64,000 nucleotides of DNA from Geitlerinema sp. PCC 7407 (GTDB lineage Bacteria > Cyanobacteriota > Cyanobacteriia > PCC-7407): positions 1,042,501 to 1,106,500 of the forward strand of contig NC_019703.1 of assembly GCF_000317045.1 (NCBI RefSeq), given 5' to 3'. Under the pieces are notes generated by a model. That model ran no database searches, was not told where the DNA came from, and saw nothing but the letters and a program-made list of their open reading frames with translations. Both the position numbers and the translations under genes were made by a program. Shown here piece by piece: positions 35,039 through 44,114 of this stretch; position 1 is the first letter of the stretch; each line of letters begins with the position of its first letter.

Positions 35039-35881
35039 ATGGAACAGCTATTAGGTGTGCTACTGGCGGCAATCCTCATGGTAGGTGCCAAGGGATTGCG
35101 CCTCGACCGAGAGTATGAACGGGGCGTTATTTTCCGGCTGGGCCGCCTCAAAGGCACCATGGGCCCGGGCCTATACTGGGTGGTTCCCTGGGTCGACCAA
35201 AAAGTCCAGGTCGACGTTCGGACCAAAACCGTCGACATCCAGCCCCAGGAAACGGTCACCGCTGACAGCGTGACCGTCAAGGTCAACGCGGTGCTGTACT
35301 ACCGAATTCTTGACCCCGTCAAAGCCATCAACAAAGTGGAAAACTACCAGGTCGCCGTTTACCAGACGGCGCTGACGACTCTCCGCAACGTGGTTGGCCA
35401 AAACATTTTGGATGACGTGCTGCAAAATCGAGACAAAGTGAATGCGCGGGTCCAAGAAATCGTCGATGAGATCACCGAGCCCTGGGGCGTGGTGATCGAG
35501 CGCGTGGAAATGAAGGATGTCGAGATTCCCCTGGCGATGCAGCGGGCAATGGCCAAGGAGGCCGAGGCGGTTCGCGAAAAACGAGCGCGCCTGATCAAGG
35601 CGGCGGCCGAGCAGGAAGCCTCGGCGCAGCTGGCCGAGGCAGCCCAGCGCATTACAGAGCATCCGGCAGCTTTGGAGCTGCGCCGCCTGCAAATGCTCAC
35701 CGAGATCGGCGCTGAGAACAACACGACAACGCTGATTATGCTGCCGTCGGACATCGTGACCTTGGCCAAAGAGTGGTCAGAGGCGCTGCGCCAAAATCCT
35801 CAGGGCTCGGGCCTCGCCAAGGTGATGATGCCGGAGCGATCGCCCCAGGAACGCCCAGAAAGTGAGTCCGAAATGGGTTAG
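35039..35881 (+). CDS. Slipin / stomatin-like SPFH (band 7) protein
   Basis: 280 residues. A short N-terminal hydrophobic hairpin segment (QLLGVLLAAILMVGAKGLRL) precedes an SPFH domain: EYERGVIFRLGRLKGTMGPG, PQETVTADSVTVKVNAVLYY, ENYQVAVYQTALTTLRNVVG and WGVVIERVEMKDVEIPLAMQ. The helical segment after it (MAKEAEAVREKRARLIKAAA) drives assembly into rings. Slipins organise membrane domains and are often paired with NfeD; no nfeD is next to it here. It follows paralogue 3 in the same direction, so a shared transcript is possible. The stop interlocks with that of the convergent hydroxylase gene (TTAG). Confidence 0.95.
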   Translation: MEQLLGVLLAAILMVGAKGLRLDREYERGVIFRLGRLKGTMGPGLYWVVPWVDQKVQVDVRTKTVDIQPQETVTADSVTVKVNAVLYYRILDPVKAINKVENYQVAVYQTALTTLRNVVGQNILDDVLQNRDKVNARVQEIVDEITEPWGVVIERVEMKDVEIPLAMQRAMAKEAEAVREKRARLIKAAAEQEASAQLAEAAQRITEHPAALELRRLQMLTEIGAENNTTTLIMLPSDIVTLAKEWSEALRQNPQGSGLAKVMMPERSPQERPESESEMG

Positions 35882-37146
35882 GGGCGCGGCCGTGCTAAAT
35901 GGGGCGATCGCCCCAGAAGCCCCGTCATCAGCCGCAGCGCCAAGCCCTTGACCGGCGGGAGGGTGCGCAGCAGCCACAGCCCCAGCCGCCGCAGCACCAC
36001 CAGGGGCAGCCAGGCATTGGAAAACAGGCGATCGAGGATGTCCGTGAAGCCCAAAATCAGCCAGTTTTCCCAGCGCCGCCACCGCTCATAGCGCTTCAGG
36101 ACGCCGAGGCTGCCGATGTCTTCGCCGGACTGGTGGGCGGCCTGGAGCACTTGGGCCAGGGCCGCCGCATCCCGGATGCCCATATTGAGGCCTTGGCCGC
36201 CCACTGGGTGACAGCAGTGGGCAGCATCCCCCACCAGGGCGAGGCGCGTCTGCACGTAGCGATCGCTGTGCATTAGCTGCACCGGAAACATGAACCGCGG
36301 GCCTGCCAGCGCTAGCGGCCCCATTTGGTCGCCGTAGCGTCGCCGCAGCTCGCCCAAAAAAGCCTGCTCGTCTAGCGCCATCAGCGCCTCCGCCCCTGCG
36401 CGGGGCTCCGTCCACACAATCCGACAGCGCCCCTCGGGCAGCGGCAAAATCGCAAAGGGTCCACCGGGCCAGAAGCGCTCATAGGCAGTGTCGCTGTGGG
36501 GGTCAGCCGGTTTGACGTCGCAGGTGATGCAAGACTGCCAGTACTGCCAGCCCTTGGTGGAGATGCCAGCCCACTGGCGCAGGCGCGATCGCGCCCCGTC
36601 CGCCGCAATGACCAGGCGGGTGCGCAGCGATCGCACTTCACCCTCGACCTCCAGCGTGAGCTCAGCCTCCTGGGCTTGGTACTGGATCTGAGTGACGCTC
36701 GCTGGACAGAGCCACTGCACCCTGGGACATTGCGCCAGATGCTCTTGCAGCGCCTGCAAAAGGACTCGGTGCTCGGCTACGTGGCCCAGCGCCCCGGTAC
36801 CCAAATCTCGGGGCGAAAAGCGCACAACGCCTGGATGCTCGCCGTCCGAGAGACGAATCTGACGAAAGGTCGCGATTTTGGGCAAAATCTGGTCCCAAAC
36901 GCCGATCCCCTGGAAAATTCGGCTGGAGAGCAACGAGACTGCGTAGACCTGCTGTCGGGCGATCGCCGCTGTCTGGGTCTGGGCCTCCACCACGACGATC
37001 CGCAGCCCCGAGTCCTGGAGCGCGCAGGCCAGGGTCAATCCTGTAATGCCACCGCCCACGATCACCAAGTCGTAGTCTGGAAGAGCGCTGGGTGGGGCAT
37101 CAGCAAGGCGCTGGGCAGAAGCAGAACGAAAAGGAGACTGCGGCAT
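35878..37146 (-). CDS. FAD-dependent hydroxylase of the UbiH/Coq6 family
   Basis: 422 residues from the ATG of MPQSPFRSASAQRL. FAD motifs are LVIVGGGITGLTLACALQDS (near the N terminus), RLVIAADGARSRLRQWAGI and RLALVGDAAHCCHPVGGQGL, the last being the GD motif region typical of aromatic hydroxylases. It ends with a hydrophobic stretch (WLPLVVLRRLGLWLLRTLPP) for membrane contact. In cyanobacteria such UbiH-like enzymes are proposed to act on the plastoquinone ring; the exact substrate here is not shown. A longer in-frame start was rejected because its residues lack family similarity. Confidence 0.86.
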   Translation of the reverse strand: MPQSPFRSASAQRLADAPPSALPDYDLVIVGGGITGLTLACALQDSGLRIVVVEAQTQTAAIARQQVYAVSLLSSRIFQGIGVWDQILPKIATFRQIRLSDGEHPGVVRFSPRDLGTGALGHVAEHRVLLQALQEHLAQCPRVQWLCPASVTQIQYQAQEAELTLEVEGEVRSLRTRLVIAADGARSRLRQWAGISTKGWQYWQSCITCDVKPADPHSDTAYERFWPGGPFAILPLPEGRCRIVWTEPRAGAEALMALDEQAFLGELRRRYGDQMGPLALAGPRFMFPVQLMHSDRYVQTRLALVGDAAHCCHPVGGQGLNMGIRDAAALAQVLQAAHQSGEDIGSLGVLKRYERWRRWENWLILGFTDILDRLFSNAWLPLVVLRRLGLWLLRTLPPVKGLALRLMTGLLGRSPHLARPRP

Positions 37147-37350
37147 CGGTAGCAAGGGAAAAGAGACCTGCAAGCAAAACCAGAGCACCCCGGCTCCGAA
37201 GGCCCAAGCCTCAGAAGCCAACGCCTCCCGGCCAAATCCCGAGCGCCTATGGGAACTGGCTCGGCACCAGGAGAGAGTGCTTCATACTTCTTTTCATTGT
37301 GTCGTGAATTTCAGACCTCAGCAAGCCAAACACAGCGAACAGCGGCGGTT

Positions 37351-38121
37351 CTAGACCATGCTGACGGCCATCAGATCCTCGGACATTTCGAAATTGGCCG
37401 TGACGTTTTGGACATCGTCAAGATCGTCAAGGGCATCCATCAGCTTGAGGAGCGATCGCGCCTGGTTGGGATCGGTGACCTCCAGGGAATTGCCGGGAAT
37501 CCAGCGAAACCCAGCGTCGGTCACGCTGTAGCCGCCCGCCCGCAGCGCATTGTTGAGGGCTTCCAGATGGGTCGGCTCGGTGAAAACCTCAGCGCCGGGC
37601 TGGTCTTCGTCTTCGAGCTCGATCAGCTCATAGCTCTCCGCGCCTCCCTCCAGGGAAATTTCCAGCAAATGATCCTCATCGACCACATTCTTGACCGTCA
37701 CCACGCCCTTTTGGGCAAACATCCAGCTCACGCAGCCCGTTTCGCCCAGGTTGCCGCCGTTCTTGCTGAAGGCAGCGCGCAGATCGGCGGCGGTGCGGTT
37801 GCGGTTGTCGGTGAGGGCCTCGACCAAAATGGCGACCCCGCCCGGTCCGTAGCCCTCATAGCGAATGTCTTCGAGAGCGGACTCGCTGCCGAGGGTGCCA
37901 GCGCCTTTGGCGATCGCCCGCTCGATATTGTCGTTGGGAATGCCAGCCGCCTTGGCCTTTTCGATGGCGGTCCGCAGCTGGAAATTACCATCGGGATCCG
38001 GCAGGCCGCTGCGAGCCGCGACGATGATTTCCCGAGAAATTTTGGTGAAAACGGTCGCTTTCTTGGCGTCAACGCGGGCTTTTTGGCGTTTGATATTCGC
38101 CCACTTACTGTGTCCTGCCAT
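37351..38121 (-). CDS. YebC/PmpR/TACO1 family protein
   Basis: 256 residues beginning [20 protein letters not shown], the invariant N terminus of YebC. Also present are [33 protein letters not shown] and [20 protein letters not shown]. YebC proteins were called transcriptional regulators and are now also linked to translation of difficult (proline-rich) sequences in bacteria and mitochondria (TACO1). Full length, no insertion. It lies 204 bp upstream of the UbiH-like gene on the same strand and divergent from the binding-protein gene. Confidence 0.96.
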   Translation of the reverse strand: MAGHSKWANIKRQKARVDAKKATVFTKISREIIVAARSGLPDPDGNFQLRTAIEKAKAAGIPNDNIERAIAKGAGTLGSESALEDIRYEGYGPGGVAILVEALTDNRNRTAADLRAAFSKNGGNLGETGCVSWMFAQKGVVTVKNVVDEDHLLEISLEGGAESYELIELEDEDQPGAEVFTEPTHLEALNNALRAGGYSVTDAGFRWIPGNSLEVTDPNQARSLLKLMDALDDLDDVQNVTANFEMSEDLMAVSMV

Positions 38122-38351
38122 AGCGCTATGAACTGGAATTCAAAACCGTAAAGTTTTAGGGATAAACGCAGCGCGCTCCGGCCTTACAGGCCCCATCCCC
38201 CCGGTTGGTGGGAGCAGGCGCGCCAGGTTCTACCTGTAGTCTGCCACAGAGTGATCCCCTCCCGGTGGGCCAAGCTGGGCTCCCAGGGGAGGCCCTAGGC
38301 GAGGGATCCCGACCCAGGGGACAATGGCCACAGAGTGTCTGGGAAAATGCT

Positions 38352-39716
38352 ATGGCTCATCGAGAACTGGCTCGCCTAGGGCGCTGGCTGGGAGTGGTCT
38401 TGGCGGGAGTGCTGCTGTTGGGGGCGATCGCCGCTTGCCAGCCCATCAGTGCCCCGCCGCCGGGCGTGACGCGCTTGACCCTGTGGCACGGCGTGAATCC
38501 GCCCCCCAACCGGGACGTCCTGCAAGGGCTGGTGGACCGCTTCAATGCAGAGCATCCAGACATTCAGGTCGAGCCGCTCTACATTGGCCAGGGCGATCAG
38601 CAAATGCCCAAAATTTTGGCGGCGGTGGTGGGAAACGCTTCGCCGGACATGCTCTGGTATCCGGCCTCTCTGACGGGGCAGCTGGTGGATCTGGGCGCGC
38701 TGCGATCGCTGGATGAATGGCTCGAAACCTCGCCCCTGGGCGATCAGATCGATCCCGCCCTCTTCGAATCCATGCGCTTCAATGGCCAAACCTGGTCGAT
38801 TCCCTTCGCCACCAATAACTTGGGCCTGTTTTATCGGCCCAGTCTCCTCGAAGCCGCGGGCATTTCCCCACCCCTGGAAACCTGGGAGGAGCTCCGTCAG
38901 GCGGCCCGCCAGCTAACCCGCGACCTAGATGGCGATGGCCGAGTCGACCAGCACGGCATTTTGCTGTCCCTGGGAAAAAGTGAGTGGGTGGTTTTTACCT
39001 GGCTGCCGTTTATGTGGAGCGCGGGCGGTGAGTTTGCGCCCAATCTGGCCGCGCCCACGGTGGGGCCTCAGGACGTGAATTTGCTCAATCCAGGGGCGAT
39101 CGCCGGTTTGCAGCTGTGGCAAAACCTAGTTGAGGATGGCTCAGCGGTCCTCTCCCAGCCGGAGCGGGGCTATGAGCTCGATTCCTTTTTGGCGGGGAAG
39201 GTGGCCATGCAGCTCACTGGCCCCTGGACCCTGGGTCAGCTTCAGGACCTCGACGTGGACTACGCCGTCATGCCGATCCCCCAGGCCCAGCAGCCTGCTA
39301 CGGCAGTGGGCGGCGAGAATCTGTTTTTCTTCAAGACCACGCCGGAGCGGGAGCGGGCGGCCTGGACCTTTGCCGAGTACGTCCTGAGTGAGGCCTTCCA
39401 AACTGAGTGGGCCTTGGGCACAGGCTACTTGCCGGTCAATCTCAGGTCTCGCCAGAGCGACGCCTACCAGGCCTTTGTGGCGGACCAGCCAGCCCTCAAG
39501 GTTTTCCTGGAGCAGAGCCAGTTTGGGCGATCGCGTCCCCTGTTTCCGGGATACAGCCGCATCTCCGAGAACCTGGGGCGGGCCATCGAGGCGACGGTGC
39601 TGCGCCAGAGCTCGGCCGAAGCAGCCCTCCAGACCGCCCAGCAACGCATTGACCTGATTTTTGGCCGTGCCCAAACGGCCTCCCCCGCTGCGGCGGAGTC
39701 TGATCGCGGAGCCTAG
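38352..39716 (+). CDS. Sugar-type ABC transporter substrate-binding lipoprotein
   Basis: 454 residues from the ATG of MAHRELARLGRWLGVVLAGV. The lipobox is LLGAIAAC, so the mature protein is lipid-anchored in the periplasm. The family-1 solute-binding fold is shown by TRLTLWHGVNPPPNRDVLQG, LVDRFNAEHPDIQVEPLYIG, SPDMLWYPASL, MRFNGQTWSIPFATNNLGLF and GKVAMQLTGPWTLGQLQDLD. It resembles UgpB/MalE-type proteins for sugars or glycerol-3-phosphate. No permease or ATPase gene is adjacent; the convergent neighbour is glucokinase, which suggests but does not prove a sugar. It could use permeases encoded elsewhere. Confidence 0.9.
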   Translation: MAHRELARLGRWLGVVLAGVLLLGAIAACQPISAPPPGVTRLTLWHGVNPPPNRDVLQGLVDRFNAEHPDIQVEPLYIGQGDQQMPKILAAVVGNASPDMLWYPASLTGQLVDLGALRSLDEWLETSPLGDQIDPALFESMRFNGQTWSIPFATNNLGLFYRPSLLEAAGISPPLETWEELRQAARQLTRDLDGDGRVDQHGILLSLGKSEWVVFTWLPFMWSAGGEFAPNLAAPTVGPQDVNLLNPGAIAGLQLWQNLVEDGSAVLSQPERGYELDSFLAGKVAMQLTGPWTLGQLQDLDVDYAVMPIPQAQQPATAVGGENLFFFKTTPERERAAWTFAEYVLSEAFQTEWALGTGYLPVNLRSRQSDAYQAFVADQPALKVFLEQSQFGRSRPLFPGYSRISENLGRAIEATVLRQSSAEAALQTAQQRIDLIFGRAQTASPAAAESDRGA

Positions 39717-40771
39717 GTCCGGCGGGCTGCGTAGAGCGCGGCTCCGATCAGGCCGACTTGAGGGTTGAGGATGACGTGGACCGGCACTTTCTTGATCAGA
39801 GAACTGATGCGGCCCTTGTCATTGAGCGATCGCAGGAAATCCCCCTGCTGTAGCAGCGGCAGATTTTTGGCCGCGATGCCCCCGGCGATGTACAGCCCCC
39901 CATAGGGCAAAAGCTTGAGGGCGAGGTTGCCCGCCTCAGCGCCGTAGGCCTGCACAAACAGCTGCATCGCTTGGCCAGATAGGGGATCGCGTCCGGCCAA
40001 GGCTGCTAGAGAAATCACCGCTGCTGGATCGGTGCTTTTGTCCGTTTGGCCTGCTTCTGCTTCCCAGGTGCGCACTGTCTGGGCCACGTCGGGCGACTCG
40101 TTGGCCGAGCCGCGATCGCGCAAAAACTGATAAATCGCCACGATGCCTTGGCCAGAGACCACCCGCTCCACCGAAACCCGCAAAATATTGTGCTTGTCCA
40201 GCAGGTACCTCAGCAGCTGAAACTCCAGCTCTGAGCGGGGTGCAAAGTCCGCATGCCCCCCTTCGGACGGGTAAATTTGATAGTCGCCTTCCTGGGGGAT
40301 CAAAAAGCCTTCGCCCAGGCCAGTTCCCGCTCCGATCACGCCAATGGGTGCGTTGGCCTGGTACTCACCCGCCTGGAGCGTATGCAGATCCGACGGCTCT
40401 AGGCCCAAGACTCCATAGCCGACCGCTGCAAAATCATTGATGAGCGTGACTTGATCGATATTGAGCTCTTGGCTGAGGCGATCGCCATCTAGATCCCAAG
40501 GTAAGTTGGTTAGCTTGCAGGTATTGTTGACCACAGGGCCAGCGATCGCAAAACAGGCTCGCTGAGGATGGAGGGTTTCGCCCGTCTCCTGGGCCGCTGC
40601 CGCCAAGAAGTCTCGCACTAGCGGGACCAAGCTTCGATAATGGCCGCTGAGGTAGCGTGCTTCGTAGCGTGGCACCAGCCGAAAGGGGCGATCGCCGCTG
40701 CCCGCATCACTCTGCACCAGCCGCAAAATCGTCTTTGTGCCACCAATATCGCCTGCCAGTAATAGCGCCAT
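39713..40771 (-). CDS. glk: Glucokinase
   Basis: 352 residues of the Glk family (not ROK). Phosphate-1 motif LLAGDIGGTKTILRLVQSD (about 4-22), ACFAIAGPVVNNTCKLTNLP, VTLINDFAAVGYGVLGLEPS with the catalytic aspartate, and GVIGAGTGLGEGFLIPQ and YPSEGGHADFAPRSELEFQL for glucose binding. It phosphorylates glucose for entry into metabolism. The stop interlocks with that of the binding-protein gene in CTAG. It lies upstream of psbA's 3' end on the same strand with its own spacing. Confidence 0.95.
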   Translation of the reverse strand: MALLLAGDIGGTKTILRLVQSDAGSGDRPFRLVPRYEARYLSGHYRSLVPLVRDFLAAAAQETGETLHPQRACFAIAGPVVNNTCKLTNLPWDLDGDRLSQELNIDQVTLINDFAAVGYGVLGLEPSDLHTLQAGEYQANAPIGVIGAGTGLGEGFLIPQEGDYQIYPSEGGHADFAPRSELEFQLLRYLLDKHNILRVSVERVVSGQGIVAIYQFLRDRGSANESPDVAQTVRTWEAEAGQTDKSTDPAAVISLAALAGRDPLSGQAMQLFVQAYGAEAGNLALKLLPYGGLYIAGGIAAKNLPLLQQGDFLRSLNDKGRISSLIKKVPVHVILNPQVGLIGAALYAARRT

Positions 40772-40887
40772 AAACTTATCGTTTTCTCCTAGACCGAATT
40801 CTCAGCGACTCTAGCACCACATTCGCCTTGGGATCGCTGACCCCCACTCTACGATCGCTGCTCCCCTTTCGCCCAGCTACCCCAAAC

Positions 40888-40914
40888 GAAAAACGCCTCC
40901 CCTAGGGGAGGCGT
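40888..40914 (-). terminator. Intrinsic terminator of psbA
   Basis: A perfect inverted repeat ACGCCTCCCCT/AGGGGAGGCGT (40892-40913) followed on the minus strand by TTTTT. It lies 45 bp after the psbA stop. Confidence 0.9.
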
Positions 40915-40958
40915 CATCGGTTATCTACGGTGTAGCGAACCGAGTAGATGCAAACTTA

Positions 40959-42041
40959 TTAGCCGTGGATGGCAGGAGCTTGCAGAGCAACCGGCATTTC
41001 ATCGCCAGAAGCCAGGTCAAGGGGGAAGTTGTGAGCGTTGCGCTCGTGCATCACTTCCATACCCAGGTTCGCGCGGTTGAGCACGTCAGCCCAGGTGCCG
41101 ACCACTCGACCTTGGCTATCCAAGACCGACTGGTTGAAGTTGAAACCGTTCAGGTTGAACGCCATGGTGCTGATGCCCATCGACGTGAACCAGATGCCTA
41201 CCACCGGCCAAGCGCCGAGGAAGAAGTGCAGAGAACGGCTGTTGTTGAAAGAAGCGTATTGGAAGATGAGACGACCGAAGTAGCCGTGGGCTGCAACGAT
41301 GTTGTAGGTCTCTTCTTCTTGACCGAACTTGTAGCCAGCGTTCTGAGACTCGTTCTCGGTGGTTTCACGCACCAGAGAAGAGGTCACCAGAGAGCCGTGC
41401 ATGGCGGAGAACAGCGAACCACCGAAGACACCAGCCACACCGAGCATGTGGAAGGGGTGCATCAGGATGTTGTGCTCAGCTTGGAACACGAACATGAAGT
41501 TGAAGGTGCCGCTGATGCCCAGAGGCATACCGTCAGAGAAGCTGCCTTGGCCGATCGGGTAGATCAGGAACACTGCGAAAGCTGCAGACAGCGGAGCGCT
41601 GTAAGCAACGCAGATCCAAGGACGCATGCCCAGGCGGTAGCTCAGTTCCCACTGACGCCCCATGTAGCAGCTGATGCCGATGAGGAAGTGGCAAACGACG
41701 AGCTGGTAAGGGCCGCCGTTGTACAGCCACTCATCGAGGGAAGCAGCTTCCCAGATGGGGTAGAAGTGGAGGCCGATAGCGTTGGAAGAAGGAACAACAG
41801 CACCAGAGATGATGTTGTTGCCGTACAGCAGGGAGCCAGCAACGGGCTCACGGATACCGTCGATGTCGACGGGGGGTGCTGCAACAAAAGCGATGATGAA
41901 GCAAACGGTTGCGGTCAGCAACGTGGGGATCATCAGCACACCGAACCAGCCCACATACAGGCGGTTGTCGGTGCTGGTCACCCAGCTGCAAAAACGCTCC
42001 CATAGGCTACCACCCTCCCGACGTTGGAGTGTTGTAGTCAT
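40959..42041 (-). CDS. psbA: Photosystem II reaction centre protein D1
   Basis: 360 residues, full length. D1 landmarks are in place: redox-active Tyr in [20 protein letters not shown] and nearby, the chlorophyll/manganese helices, [16 protein letters not shown]-type QB region (here [20 protein letters not shown]), and the C terminus NFPLDLA344 followed by a 16-residue extension removed by CtpA. Residue 130 is Gln, as in the low-light D1:1 form of Synechococcus 7942 and unlike the high-light Glu130 form. Only one psbA copy is in the window; cyanobacteria usually have more. Leader is long and AT-rich; terminator is strong. Confidence 0.99.
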   Translation of the reverse strand: MTTTLQRREGGSLWERFCSWVTSTDNRLYVGWFGVLMIPTLLTATVCFIIAFVAAPPVDIDGIREPVAGSLLYGNNIISGAVVPSSNAIGLHFYPIWEAASLDEWLYNGGPYQLVVCHFLIGISCYMGRQWELSYRLGMRPWICVAYSAPLSAAFAVFLIYPIGQGSFSDGMPLGISGTFNFMFVFQAEHNILMHPFHMLGVAGVFGGSLFSAMHGSLVTSSLVRETTENESQNAGYKFGQEEETYNIVAAHGYFGRLIFQYASFNNSRSLHFFLGAWPVVGIWFTSMGISTMAFNLNGFNFNQSVLDSQGRVVGTWADVLNRANLGMEVMHERNAHNFPLDLASGDEMPVALQAPAIHG

Positions 42042-42411
42042 GATGAGTTATTAGTGCCTTTGAACGAAAGGACAGAAATGAATGAAGAGGAATAAATCAA
42101 GCAGGTCAAAATATGTTGCCCGCTTGTTTTAGAAGTTTACATTAGCTTTTCTTGTTTATCAGTTAAGTAGTGTATATATTTTGCGAACTTAGTTGTACAT
42201 GGTTGAAGTTTTCGAAAAATTATCTTGATTCTTTTACAGAAACTTTGAGGTTTTCTCGCAACTTGTTTACAGATTGTAAATAGGCATTAAAAATAAACTC
42301 TGAAAAATCTTGATTGAAAAGGTTTTTGGCCGTTTTTCTTCAAGGTCTTCCAGAGATGAAACTGAGCGATCGCTCTCAAAAATATTTAGTTTTGTATTGT
42401 TTATCGAAGCG
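42042..42411 (-). promoter_or_regulatory. psbA upstream region
   Basis: 370 bp, very AT-rich, with one HIP1 copy. TTTACAGATTGTAAA (42266-42280) is an inverted repeat with TTTACA/TGTAAA arms. TTTACA is the core of the HLR1 element bound by RpaB, but HLR1 uses a direct repeat, so the match is partial. A TATATA stretch near 42175 could serve as -10. Confidence 0.45.
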
Positions 42412-43929
42412 CTAAAAGTCGAAATAAATGTAGGGAAGACCGCCCTGTGGTGCCAGCAGCCACACGATGAAAATGCATAGGGGAATCAGCATGGCTTTGA
42501 TCGGGGGGCTGAGCTGGAGTTTGAGCCCGCGCTGCAGCGTATAGGCAAAGCCCATTCCAGCGGCGATCGTCCCCAAGATCACCCAGATTTGTGCCGGAGA
42601 CATGCTGAGGGCTTCGACATAAATCTTCTGCGTAAACTGAGCGTCTGCTGTTTGGCCCCACAGGCGACGGATCACCAGACTCGAGTCTCGAAGATCGGGC
42701 AGCCGGAAGAAAATCCAGGTGATAAAGACCATCGCCTGGGTGAGGCTCCAAGCAACCAACGTGCCAGGCAGACTGGCCCAAAAGGCCTGAGCCCACGGGG
42801 AGCCTTTTGCATGGGCATCGGTGAGGCGATGAACCGCGAGGGCCACGCCATGGAGCGCTCCCCACACGATGAAGCCCCAAGCGGCTCCGTGCCAGATGCC
42901 CGCCAGGACCATCACAATCATGAGATTGACGCAGGTGCGGCCGAGGCCTTGGCGAGAGCCCCCGAGGGGGAAGTACAGGTAGTTGCGCAGCCAGTCGCCG
43001 AGGGTCATGTGCCAGCGCCGCCAAAAGTCCGCAATGCTGGTGCTGAGATAGGGAAAATTGAAGTTGGGCGGCAGGCTAAAACCCAGCAGAAGGGCGCTGC
43101 CCAAAACGATATCAACGTAGCCGCTAAAGTCCAGATAGAGCTGGAATCCATAGGCGATCGCCCCGAGCCAAAGATCGCTGCTGCCGGCCCGCTGGAGATT
43201 ACCAAAAATCAAGTCAACAACAGTGCCCAGATTGTCGGCTAGTAGTCCTTTTTTGATAGCGCCACAGGCAATTAGCCAGAGGCCTTCTACAACTTGATTG
43301 GGCGTCGGTATTTTGAGGGTTTGGAGCTGCTTCGCAAAGGGATGATAGCGAGTAATAGGGCCAGAAATCAGCTTAGGGAAAAAGAATTTGTAGCTAGCAA
43401 ACTTGAGAAATTGCTGGGTGGCTGGGGCGCCTCGATAAATATCGACGAGATACGCAATATTTTCGAAGCAGAAAAAGCTAATGCCCAGAGGAACAACGAG
43501 GCTTTCGCTAATCCAGTCAGCCTGGACTGCGGCCGCTGGCAAGTTGAGGAGAGTGCCCAGCGATCGCAAGACGAAGGGAATGTATTTGTAGCTGAAAAGC
43601 AGCAGAAGATTGAGCGCAATACCTGCCCACAGAAGCGCCAGACGGCTGCGGTTCCAGTCCTGCTGGGCAAACTGCCAGTTTTCGTTGGAAATGCGCCAGT
43701 CTAAAGGGCGGCTCAGGACCAGACCCAGCCCGAAGTTGAGCCCCGTAAATCCCATCAGCAGCCCCAAGGTGACGAGCAGCCCTGAGAAGTTCTGCGGCTG
43801 GGATGCCGAATAGAAAATGAGGCTGGCAACCAGCAGAACCCACAGCCGCTGGGACTGGTGCTGGGCTAGCCAAAATAGGGTGATGACGCCACCGAGAAAA
43901 AGCGCGTAGAGCAGAGAAAGAAGAGTCAT
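42412..43929 (-). CDS. MBOAT-family O-acyltransferase (AlgI-like)
   Basis: 505 residues with about ten membrane helices. MBOAT signatures: ISFFCFENIAYLVDIYRGAP, FKLISGPITRYHPF-type stretch (here FFFPKLISGPITRYHPFAKQ), YLDFSGYVDIVLGSALLLGF, PYLSTSIADFWRRWHMTLGD and AGIWHGAAWGFIVWGALHG, whose His is the catalytic residue in AlgI. Such proteins transfer acyl groups to cell-surface polysaccharides or other secreted molecules, usually with a periplasmic AlgJ/AlgX-like partner, which is not adjacent here. The physiological acceptor is unknown. Confidence 0.93.
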   Translation of the reverse strand: MTLLSLLYALFLGGVITLFWLAQHQSQRLWVLLVASLIFYSASQPQNFSGLLVTLGLLMGFTGLNFGLGLVLSRPLDWRISNENWQFAQQDWNRSRLALLWAGIALNLLLLFSYKYIPFVLRSLGTLLNLPAAAVQADWISESLVVPLGISFFCFENIAYLVDIYRGAPATQQFLKFASYKFFFPKLISGPITRYHPFAKQLQTLKIPTPNQVVEGLWLIACGAIKKGLLADNLGTVVDLIFGNLQRAGSSDLWLGAIAYGFQLYLDFSGYVDIVLGSALLLGFSLPPNFNFPYLSTSIADFWRRWHMTLGDWLRNYLYFPLGGSRQGLGRTCVNLMIVMVLAGIWHGAAWGFIVWGALHGVALAVHRLTDAHAKGSPWAQAFWASLPGTLVAWSLTQAMVFITWIFFRLPDLRDSSLVIRRLWGQTADAQFTQKIYVEALSMSPAQIWVILGTIAAGMGFAYTLQRGLKLQLSPPIKAMLIPLCIFIVWLLAPQGGLPYIYFDF

Positions 43930-44114
43930 GGGCCGGTTTGAAGGGCGCTAGGTCTGGCAATGAGGGCAGGATGCGCCAACAGAAGGCGATCGCTAGCACT
44001 CTACAGCAATTTGCGCCTGTCGATGTAGGACATCAGGGAAGCGGCCCCAAAGCTCTCGATTCTCTCAAGTTGGTCGGCATGCCGGAGGCTGTGCGAGGGC
44101 TCCGGCCCTCTTTG

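Noticed and set aside
40965-42005. 346-codon frame opposite psbA
   Set aside because: Shadow of psbA; rich in His/Val/Glu with no motif.
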